Shown here piece after piece: positions 5,934 to 12,873 of a DNA stretch of 19,542 bases. The translations under genes were made by a program, and so were the position numbers. The DNA is taken from positions 1-19,542 of the forward strand of contig JAFZWC010000014.1 in the NCBI GenBank assembly GCA_017617475.1, in the 5' to 3' direction. Each line of letters opens with the position of its first letter. Within the stretch, counting starts at the first letter, position 1. Below the pieces are notes generated by a model. The model was not told where the DNA came from. It saw nothing but the letters and a program-made list of their open reading frames with translations, and did no database searches. This DNA is from Bacteroidales bacterium. GTDB lineage: Bacteria > Bacteroidota > Bacteroidia > Bacteroidales > UBA932.

Positions 5934-7829
5934 ATGAAAAAGATTTTTATCTGGGGTATCCTTATCCTCACTTTGCTCAGCCTTTCCTCCTGCGGGAAGA
6001 GATTCTACATAGATGAATATAAACTGAACGTGGTTTCCGTCAAGCCCGGCTACTGGGACAACGGGGCCATTACCCGCTATCCTTCGGTGGACGTCCGGGT
6101 AGACGGTCCGGACTCCCACGACTGGGAAATCATCATTTCCCCCGACAACGGAGCCTCCCCCTATAGCGTGTCGGTGGTGACGGGCCAGCTCCGCACCATC
6201 ACCCTGGAGGGCATCAAACTGTCCGCCGACCTGCGCGAAATCGGCCTTACCATCCAGGCTGTCCATGTTGGCACCGGACAAACGCTGGCCTCCTATCGCC
6301 AGTATAAGGCTACCTTGGAAGGGAATTTCACCCCTCCTGAAACCATTCATGTAACCAGCCTGTCCATGACTGCAGGAGAGGAGTCTTCTTCCCTCACCGT
6401 CACCGACGGGCACCGCGCCTCCATGGATGTGATGCCGTATGTCTCCGGTTCCCTGGTCATTTCCTACAGCAAGGATGCAAGCGAAACGGGAGCCGTCTCC
6501 TGCACGGTTTCCCAGACGGATGGGAAACATCTGACCCTTTCGCAGGACGGCATTGTGCCGGGAGAAAACAGCTTTACCATCCCGTTCACCGCCTCAGAGG
6601 CCGGAACGGGCAGCTTCTCCGTCATCCTCAAGGGGAACGGCACCGAAACGGTACTGGTCATTTCCTACATAGTCAAATCCAGCCCTTACGAGGCCACGTT
6701 TACGCCCCGTCGTTTCACCTTTGCCGATCAGATTGACGCCCACGGAACGGTGGATATCTTCGGCTTTAAGGAGGGTGAAAAGTGCGATGTCATCGTTTAC
6801 TGGAAGGAAACAACTTCCGGCAATGAGGGAAGCACCCCTTATAAGGGCGTGGACGCCAAAGCCCCCCTGGATGTAGTCCTCTGGAAAGCCGGAGAGGCAT
6901 CCGTCGGCCAAAAATATGTCTTCTGGGCCGATGTATTTGAAGAAGGAAAAACCCAGATTGTCGCCAAAACCAAGGAACAGAACGTTACTCCTTTCGCCCT
7001 CAAGTTTGTGTGGACGGATGCCCGCGGCAATTCCGTAGCCGCCGACGGAAAGGTCCGTTCCTGGGTAAATGAGGTTTCCTGCTCGCTGGAGGTGCAGACG
7101 GCTTCCTGGGCGCCGGAATACATCAGCAAGGTCTCTGTCAAAGACAATACCGCCGGACGCACTTACTCTTCCCAGGAGCCCGTTGCCAACACCGACGGCT
7201 GTTACAGCTTTGAGATCAATGAGCACCAGACCCGTGGCGTACACAGCATCTCCGTCACGCTGGAAACCCAGGAAGGCGATTATACCATCGAAACCGGAAT
7301 GACCTTCATTGACGTATGGACGGTAAGTCCCTTCACCACATCGGGTTCTGCATTACAAGCCAAAATCACGGGCCCGGGCGCTTCCATCAAAACCGACTGT
7401 ACCGTAGGCTTCACCCTGTACGGATATGCCCATTGGGATTATACCGTGGCGGAAAAGGACGGAAATGGGCAGCAGGTAAATACGCCTAAAGAAGCCCAAA
7501 AGTATATCGGCAGCCGGACGGAGCCGTTTACCGTTGAAAAGGGGACGGCCAGTGGCTCCTCCGTCAGACTGGCTTCCAGCCTGGAGTTCAAGGTGGCCAT
7601 GCGCATGCTCAAAGACAGATGCTCCGGCAAACCCTTCTCCGAGTCGGGACTCACGGCATCCCGCTGGTCCGGTTCCAGTATCGAAAATTATACCCCCGAT
7701 AATTCAAAGACGCTGGTAACGTTCAGTGTCAAGGCCGACGACGCCTTCTATAACGACTTCAATGACTTGGAGATAGTAGTCTCCTCCAAGTTGAAGTCCA
7801 CCCTCAAGGATAACGGAATCCTGTACTAA
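5934..7829 (+). CDS. Large exported lipoprotein of unknown function
   Basis: A 631-residue protein. The N-terminus MKKIFIWGILILTLLSLSSC is a lipoprotein signal with C20 as the likely acylated residue, so the mature protein should be anchored in the outer or inner membrane. The rest is rich in Thr, Ser and Val with alternating beta-strand patterns (for example LVISYSKDASETGAVSCTVS, FSVILKGNGTETVLVISYIV), suggesting several tandem Ig-like or beta-sandwich domains of about 90-110 residues. I recognise no catalytic motif and cannot assign a family. I chose the ATG at 5934 over an in-frame one at 5871 because the signal peptide and the promoter both point to it. Its stop codon interlocks with that of the convergent hydrolase gene (shared bases 7826-7829). 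It may be a structural or ligand-binding surface protein; function unknown. Confidence 0.88.
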   Translation: MKKIFIWGILILTLLSLSSCGKRFYIDEYKLNVVSVKPGYWDNGAITRYPSVDVRVDGPDSHDWEIIISPDNGASPYSVSVVTGQLRTITLEGIKLSADLREIGLTIQAVHVGTGQTLASYRQYKATLEGNFTPPETIHVTSLSMTAGEESSSLTVTDGHRASMDVMPYVSGSLVISYSKDASETGAVSCTVSQTDGKHLTLSQDGIVPGENSFTIPFTASEAGTGSFSVILKGNGTETVLVISYIVKSSPYEATFTPRRFTFADQIDAHGTVDIFGFKEGEKCDVIVYWKETTSGNEGSTPYKGVDAKAPLDVVLWKAGEASVGQKYVFWADVFEEGKTQIVAKTKEQNVTPFALKFVWTDARGNSVAADGKVRSWVNEVSCSLEVQTASWAPEYISKVSVKDNTAGRTYSSQEPVANTDGCYSFEINEHQTRGVHSISVTLETQEGDYTIETGMTFIDVWTVSPFTTSGSALQAKITGPGASIKTDCTVGFTLYGYAHWDYTVAEKDGNGQQVNTPKEAQKYIGSRTEPFTVEKGTASGSSVRLASSLEFKVAMRMLKDRCSGKPFSESGLTASRWSGSSIENYTPDNSKTLVTFSVKADDAFYNDFNDLEIVVSSKLKSTLKDNGILY

Positions 7830-8623
7830 AGAGTAAGCAGCGGAGAAGCCATCCCGCGTCTGAGGACGCGGAGGCCGATGCTGCCCGGTTCCACGCCGGC
7901 GTCCGCCAGGGCGCGGCGGGCGCTTTCGTAAGCCAGTTCCGGGGTGTTGTTGTTCCCGCTCAGATGGCACAGGAAGATGTTCCGGAGGCCGGGATGCAGA
8001 ATCTTGGGAAGGGCCTCGGCACAGGCATCGTTGGACAGATGTCCTATTCCATGGGAAATGCGGTCCTTAAGCACCTGGGGATAATCCCCGCCCAGGAGCA
8101 TGTCCATGTCGTAATTGGATTCGATGACTACGGTGGTGGCCTGGGAAGCCCATTCCAGGGCTTCTTCGGTGGTGTGTCCCATGTCCGTCATGAGCACGAA
8201 AAGCTCCTGCTGACAGCGGATGGCAAAGCCTATGCACTGGGTGGCGTCGTGGGGAACCACGAAATACTGGACGTCAAAGTCACGGGTAACGGGATTCCAC
8301 ACGCCGGCCTGGAGATCCTGGCGGCAGGGGCCCACCCAGTCGCGGGTAAACGGATGCCGGATAAGGGATTCGTGCAGGGTAGGAGTGGTCCAGACGGGCG
8401 CGCAGACACGTTTGCAGAAAGAGCCCAGGGAACGGATATGGTCTCCGTGGTCATGCGTCACCAGGATGGCCGATATATTCTCATAACCCAGATGCAGGGC
8501 TTCCAGTTCCTTTTTAATCCGGCGGATTCCCACCCCCGCATCAATCAGGATGCCGGAATCGGGGCCGAGCAAAAGGGCACAGTTACCGCAGCTGCCGCTG
8601 GAGAAGCTCACGAATCGCATCAT
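7826..8623 (-). CDS. MBL-fold metallohydrolase, WalJ/YycJ-like
   Basis: A 265-residue cytosolic metallo-beta-lactamase-fold hydrolase. The metal-binding motif THDHGDH is at 56-62 (H57, H59, D61, H62). The motifs ESNYDMDMLLGGDYP, GHLSN and LCHLSGNNN are characteristic of the YycJ/WalJ subgroup. Members of this group are reported as exonucleases or phosphodiesterases linked to DNA repair and cell-wall control, but the substrate here is unknown. The first ATG (8623) overlaps the stop of the TPR gene as ATGA; the next codon is also ATG (8620) and could equally be used. The N-terminal RFVSFSSGSCGNC matches the family start. It is the second gene of a two-gene unit, and its stop interlocks with that of the lipoprotein gene. 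Confidence 0.93.
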   Translation of the reverse strand: MMRFVSFSSGSCGNCALLLGPDSGILIDAGVGIRRIKKELEALHLGYENISAILVTHDHGDHIRSLGSFCKRVCAPVWTTPTLHESLIRHPFTRDWVGPCRQDLQAGVWNPVTRDFDVQYFVVPHDATQCIGFAIRCQQELFVLMTDMGHTTEEALEWASQATTVVIESNYDMDMLLGGDYPQVLKDRISHGIGHLSNDACAEALPKILHPGLRNIFLCHLSGNNNTPELAYESARRALADAGVEPGSIGLRVLRRGMASPLLTL

Positions 8624-10617
8624 GGACGGTTCTCCTCCTCACAGTATCGGCTGATTACGCCGTAAGCGTCCTCATCTCCCAGTTCGCCGGCGCGGGAAAG
8701 GTCGATGCAGCCCTTTTCCTTGTCCTTCAGGTAAATGAGCACGAGCCCGCGGTTAAAGTAGGCGCTGCCCAGCCAGGGATACAGGCGGATAGCCTTGTCG
8801 TAACTGTCGATGGCTTCCACGAAGCGGGAGCTCAGGCAGTACAGGTTACCCAGGTTGAACTGGATGTACGGGAACGAAGGCAGGAGGGCGGCGGCGGCTT
8901 CCATGTCGGCCAGGGCCTCGGAATAGTCGTACTCGCGGCTCACCTGTTCGCGCACACGGGCCCGGGTGTTGCCCCGGTCGTCCATGGTGAGCGTCTGCAC
9001 GTTGGACTCGAAGGAGGCGATGAACTCAATCATCTCTGCCCTAAGGGCTCCGCGGTTCATCAGGTAAAACGCTTTGTAATAATTGGCGTAAGGGTCGGCC
9101 TCATCCTTCGCATCCACGGCTTTGCTGTAATGGAGCAGGGCCGATGAATACTGCTTCAGGCCCGCCTCCTGCAAGGCTTTGAAGAACTCGTTGTACACCG
9201 GCTGGGTGAGTACGGGAGAAGTGGTCGGAAGCTTGTCGGAGCCGGCGATGATGGTGACCGGCAGCGGAGCTCCGTTCACAAAGTTGTCCAGCAGGCGGTT
9301 CTCGTAACGGTGCGCCAGGGCATAGTTGGCGTTGTCGGTTTCCTCCACCACGGCAAAGCGGTACAGGGGCTTCAGGTTAATATCCACGTCGCGGTGGCGG
9401 AGCATCTCGTCCTCGAAGCCTCCGTTGCGGGCAAAATCGGCATCGAAGGCCAGCAGGTTGCTGTATTTCTTGGTAGTATCGGAGAAATCGGCCCCTCCGG
9501 AGGTGGCCTTCTGGTATTCCGCCACTTTGGTGCGGGCTATGCGGTAGTCTTCCTTGGAGGCACGCGTCATGCCCATCTGGAGCTCTACATAAGCCCTGTT
9601 CTGGTAGGCCTTGGCAAAGTCCGGATACAGCTCGATGGCTTTGTTGTAGTCGGCCAGGGCGTCGTCCCAGCGTTCCATTTCTATGAAGTAACCGGCGCGG
9701 TTGAAATACGCCAGCACGTTGCCGGGGTTGATGGCGATCACGCGGTCCATGTCGGCCAGCGCACCCTCATAATCCCCTACCTGGGCACTCAGGAGGCTTC
9801 GGTTATACAAGGTAAGTGCGTTGCCGGGTTCGTATTTGAGCACCGTGTTAAGGTCCTTCATAGCGCCTTTCAGCTCCCCTTTGTCGGCCTGGACCAGGGC
9901 GCGCTGGAAATATGCCAGCGTCATGGTGGAATCCAGTTCAATGGCCTTGTTGAAATCCTGCATGGCCGTTTCGTGATGACCCCGGGACGCTTCCAGGCCA
10001 CCCCGGCGAAGATAGCCCTCCGGTTCAAAGCGGTCAATCTTGATGGCCTGGTTATAATCGGCCAAAGCTTTCAGGGTGTCACCCAGGAACAGGTAAGAGG
10101 CACCGCGGTTAAGGTAAGATGCGGGATCCTTGGGTTCCTGCCGGATGTACTTGTCAAAATCGGTGACAGCCCGCTCGAACTGACGGCTCAGGAAATAGGT
10201 GACGCCGCGGGTGAAATAGAGGCCGGACGACCCGGGACGCAGACGGATGGCCTGTTCCAAGTCCTGGAGGGCGCCGTCATAATTGCCGGTGCGGCTTTCC
10301 GTGATGGCACGGTAATGGTATCCGGAGGTGAAAACCGGGTTCAGACGTACGGCGGTGGAGAAATCGGCCCTGGCGCCGCGGATATCTCCCAGGTTATACT
10401 TGGCAATACCGCGGTAGAAGAAGGTCCAGTAGTCGGTGGAGTCCAGCTGAGCCAATACGTTGAAATTGGCCACGGCTTCGTTCAGGCGCCCGTCCTGCAG
10501 GGCCGAACGGCCCCGGAAGGAGAAGACGTCTTTGTCGTACTGGGCGTGCGCCGCCATGGGAAGCAGCAGGGCCAAAAGCAGGGCTAGCGGACGGATTTTC
10601 ATCAAAAAAATTTTCAT
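8620..10617 (-). CDS. Exported tetratricopeptide-repeat protein
   Basis: About 665 residues. An N-terminal signal peptide (MKIFLMKIRPLALLLALLLP, then MAAHAQ) suggests release into the periplasm after the AHA-Q site near residue 25. Residues of about 30 to 365 are a tandem array of roughly ten TPR units, visible as repeats such as YFNRAGYFIEMERWDDALAD and AYQNRAYVEL. A non-TPR stretch follows (about 370-535), then further TPRs toward the C-terminus (FPYIQFNLGNLYCLSSRFVE). TPR proteins act as scaffolds, and no enzymatic motif is visible. The start is uncertain: ATG at 10617 or 10602, or GTG at 10626; both ATG choices keep a good signal peptide. It overlaps the hydrolase downstream (ATGA) and diverges from the M28-family gene with only about 31-46 bases between start codons. 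Confidence 0.92.
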   Translation of the reverse strand: MKIFLMKIRPLALLLALLLPMAAHAQYDKDVFSFRGRSALQDGRLNEAVANFNVLAQLDSTDYWTFFYRGIAKYNLGDIRGARADFSTAVRLNPVFTSGYHYRAITESRTGNYDGALQDLEQAIRLRPGSSGLYFTRGVTYFLSRQFERAVTDFDKYIRQEPKDPASYLNRGASYLFLGDTLKALADYNQAIKIDRFEPEGYLRRGGLEASRGHHETAMQDFNKAIELDSTMTLAYFQRALVQADKGELKGAMKDLNTVLKYEPGNALTLYNRSLLSAQVGDYEGALADMDRVIAINPGNVLAYFNRAGYFIEMERWDDALADYNKAIELYPDFAKAYQNRAYVELQMGMTRASKEDYRIARTKVAEYQKATSGGADFSDTTKKYSNLLAFDADFARNGGFEDEMLRHRDVDINLKPLYRFAVVEETDNANYALAHRYENRLLDNFVNGAPLPVTIIAGSDKLPTTSPVLTQPVYNEFFKALQEAGLKQYSSALLHYSKAVDAKDEADPYANYYKAFYLMNRGALRAEMIEFIASFESNVQTLTMDDRGNTRARVREQVSREYDYSEALADMEAAAALLPSFPYIQFNLGNLYCLSSRFVEAIDSYDKAIRLYPWLGSAYFNRGLVLIYLKDKEKGCIDLSRAGELGDEDAYGVISRYCEEENRP

Positions 10618-10634
10618 TTCAGCCACGAAATATC

Positions 10635-10642
10635 TAATTTCG
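10635..10642 (+). promoter_or_regulatory. Possible -7 box for the M28-family gene
   Basis: TAATTTCG differs from TAnnTTTG at one position and lies six bases before the ATG at 10649. It is the right half of a small inverted repeat, CGAAAT-ATCTA-ATTTCG (10626-10642), centred in the very short divergent gap. The match is weaker than at the other genes. Confidence 0.4.
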
Positions 10643-10648
10643 CGCCAA

Positions 10649-11635
10649 ATGACAAAGATAAGAAATTATTTCATAATATTTTTTCTGACCGTCTGCGTTC
10701 CGGCCGCCGCCCAGCGCTATTCCATCAGCCCCGTCAATGCCGACCAAGTGCTGGTCCGGGACTCCATCCGCGCCAACGTAGAGTATCTCTGTTCCCAGGA
10801 ATTGGGAGGCCGCGCCACAGCAACGGAAGGAAACCGGAAAGCGGCCGTCTGGCTGGAAGACAACTTCTTCGCCATGGGTCTCAAACCCCTGAACGGCACC
10901 TATCTCCACGGATTCCTTACTCCCAACGGAATGGTCCGCAACGTCATGGGCATTATCCCGGGCTACAACAACCCCGGTCGCTACGTGGTGCTCATGGCCC
11001 ACTTCGACAATCTGGGCACCCTGGGCGGGCGTTTCTTCCCGGGGGCCGATGCCAACGCGTCGGGCGTAGCCGCCCTGCTGCAGATTGCCCGGATGGTCAC
11101 CCACATGAACTCCTGCCGCAAGCAATACCGCCACGGACTCCTGGTGGTAGCCCTGGACGGAAAGGAGAAGAACCTGGCGGGCGCCGAGGGCCTTTGGCGG
11201 GAACTGTCGGCCGGCCAATTGCTGGACCCCGTTACCGGCGAAGCCATCAAACCCTCGCAGATTGACATGGTGGTGAATCTGGAGCAATTGGGATCCACCC
11301 TGGCCCCCATCACCGAAGACAACGGACGGTACCTGATGATGCTGTCCGATGAATCTACCGGCCGCCGGAATACCCTGGAAAGGATTAACCACGAGCCCGG
11401 TTTTGGATTTGAACTGGGGTACGACTATTATGGAAGCAAGGATTTTACCCGGCTGTTCTACCGGCAGATAAGCGACCAGCGGGTATTCCTGGAAAATCGC
11501 ATCCCGGCGGTCATGTTCACCTCCGGTATCACTTACCGAAACAACAAGCCGGAAGACAATCCCGAGTCGCTGGACTACGACATCCTGGCCGCCCGCATCC
11601 GCCTCATCTTCTTCTGGCTGGATAAAGTATTGTAA
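10649..11635 (+). CDS. Exported M28-family peptidase-like protein, probably inactive
   Basis: A 328-residue protein with a signal peptide (MTKIRNYFIIFFLTVCVPAA, AAQR). Overall layout follows M28 aminopeptidases: ELGGRATATEGNRKAA at about 51-66, HFDNLG at 118-123, GADANASG at 132-139, and SDQ...IPAVMF near the end. Key residues are changed. H118 is kept. The metal-bridging Asp of the usual GADDNASG is A135. The catalytic Glu of the usual GEExGL is K172, while the adjacent metal ligand E173 is kept. The next Asp ligand appears as E212. The final His of the YH...D motif is replaced by R297/N298. It therefore probably binds rather than cleaves, or uses altered chemistry; this is inferred from motif comparison by eye. 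The start at 10649 gives a good signal peptide. It converges with the NagZ-like gene one base away. Confidence 0.9.
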   Translation: MTKIRNYFIIFFLTVCVPAAAQRYSISPVNADQVLVRDSIRANVEYLCSQELGGRATATEGNRKAAVWLEDNFFAMGLKPLNGTYLHGFLTPNGMVRNVMGIIPGYNNPGRYVVLMAHFDNLGTLGGRFFPGADANASGVAALLQIARMVTHMNSCRKQYRHGLLVVALDGKEKNLAGAEGLWRELSAGQLLDPVTGEAIKPSQIDMVVNLEQLGSTLAPITEDNGRYLMMLSDESTGRRNTLERINHEPGFGFELGYDYYGSKDFTRLFYRQISDQRVFLENRIPAVMFTSGITYRNNKPEDNPESLDYDILAARIRLIFFWLDKVL

Positions 11636-11636
11636 T

Positions 11637-12815
11637 TTACTTCAGTAAGCCCCTGGACTGGAGAATGCTCTTTTTCAGATCCAGCACACGGGACACCTTT
11701 TCGTCAATCACGCTCATGGGCAGGCGCCCGCTTTCCACGGCGTCCATCACGGCCTTGAACGCAGTCCGGAAGTCCTCCGGATCCAGGACAATGTCTACGC
11801 CGGCCTCCAAGGCCAGTACCGCTGCCTCTCCAGCGGAATACTGCTTGGTGATGGCGCCCATACCCATGCTGTCCGTAATGATGATGCCCTTATAACCCAA
11901 CTCTCCGCGGAGTTTCTCCTGCAGGATAAGGGGAGACAGGGTGGACGGAACAGGATTATCCTTGCCCGTCACGTTGGGAAGGGAAATGTGCGCCGTCATA
12001 ATCATCTTAGCGTCGGCCTGGATGCCTTTTTTGAAGGGAAGCATCTCGCAGGCAGCCAACTCTTCCCAAGTCTTGAGGGACTCGGCATAGCCGTAATGGG
12101 AGTCTGTGGAGGTGTCGCCATGGCCCGGGAAATGCTTCAGGCAGCCTTCCACCTTGGCATGCTTAAGGCCCTTGAGGAACTCGGAAGACATATTGGCCAC
12201 CAGCGTGGGATCCGACCCGAAGGCGCGGTCTCCGATGACCACGTTGTTGGGATTGGTGTTAACGTCGCACACCGGCGCCAGGTCCATGTCAAAGCCATAA
12301 TTCATCAGATAGGTGCCGATATCATCTCCCGCTTTATTGGCATTCTTGGGGTCTCCGGTTTTACCCACCGACTCCATGCTGGAATAGACGGGAACGCTGA
12401 AGTTGGTGTTTTTGGCTATTCTGGCCACGCGGCCGCCTTCCTCGTCCACGCACAGCAGGGGATAATTGCCCAAATCGTGCAGGAAGCTGTTGAAATTCTT
12501 GATTTGGGTAGGGTTGGTGATATTGCCGGCAAAGAGGGTTATACCGCCCACGGGATACTCCTTGAAGAAATCCGTCATGGCCTGCGTACCTTTGGTCACA
12601 TAACCGGACGTTTCGGGGGAAAGGACTTCCGGGCGCACGTTGAACAGCTGGCCCACCTTTTCTTTCAGGGTCATTTCCGACAAGGACTTGACGGAATACT
12701 TGGTTACCTCCGGCTTGGGAGGCTCAGGTGTGGGTTCTTCGTTCTTATGGCATGCGGCGAGGGCGGTCACGGCCACCAGGCCGGCCATTCCCATTCTGAA
12801 GAAGTGTCTTGTCAT
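11637..12815 (-). CDS. Glycoside hydrolase family 3 lipoprotein, NagZ-like beta-N-acetylhexosaminidase
   Basis: A 392-residue lipoprotein: the signal MTRHFFRMGMAGLVAVTALA ends at lipobox LAAC with C22, followed by acidic residues KNEE. The catalytic domain is a single family 3 barrel (residues about 45-390) of NagZ type. It shows DEEGGRV near 124-130, KHFPGHG at 227-233, the general acid/base pair D238 and H240 in STDSH, and the nucleophile D315 in ITDSMGMGAI. The catalytic set looks complete, so it should release terminal beta-N-acetylglucosamine or a related sugar, possibly from peptidoglycan fragments, but on the envelope side rather than in the cytosol. The exact glycan is not inferable. 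It diverges from the ABC exporter gene and may share a promoter region with it. Confidence 0.93.
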   Translation of the reverse strand: MTRHFFRMGMAGLVAVTALAACHKNEEPTPEPPKPEVTKYSVKSLSEMTLKEKVGQLFNVRPEVLSPETSGYVTKGTQAMTDFFKEYPVGGITLFAGNITNPTQIKNFNSFLHDLGNYPLLCVDEEGGRVARIAKNTNFSVPVYSSMESVGKTGDPKNANKAGDDIGTYLMNYGFDMDLAPVCDVNTNPNNVVIGDRAFGSDPTLVANMSSEFLKGLKHAKVEGCLKHFPGHGDTSTDSHYGYAESLKTWEELAACEMLPFKKGIQADAKMIMTAHISLPNVTGKDNPVPSTLSPLILQEKLRGELGYKGIIITDSMGMGAITKQYSAGEAAVLALEAGVDIVLDPEDFRTAFKAVMDAVESGRLPMSVIDEKVSRVLDLKKSILQSRGLLK

Positions 12816-12838
12816 AGTATGGTTTTCGTTCAGGAGGA

Positions 12839-12846
12839 CGAAGATA
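12839..12846 (-). promoter_or_regulatory. Possible -7 box for the NagZ-like gene
   Basis: On the minus strand this reads TATCTTCG, one base from TAnnTTTG, 23 bases before the ATG. It would give a short untranslated leader, unlike the near-leaderless arrangement of other genes here. Confidence 0.4.
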
Positions 12847-12850
12847 GGGA

Positions 12851-12867
12851 TTTTTTTGTTAACTTTG
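12851..12867 (+). promoter_or_regulatory. Promoter for the ABC exporter unit
   Basis: TAACTTTG at 12860-12867 is an exact TAnnTTTG -7 box, six bases before the ATG. A run of seven T (12851-12857) ends two bases before it, the same layout as at ybaK. No clear -33 TTTG is seen. This promoter probably drives the four overlapping genes to 18711. Confidence 0.7.
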
Positions 12868-12873
12868 TATGCT

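Noticed and set aside
9310..10587. A 425-residue open frame on the plus strand
   Set aside because: It is antisense to the TPR array; its repetitive composition simply mirrors the TPR repeats.
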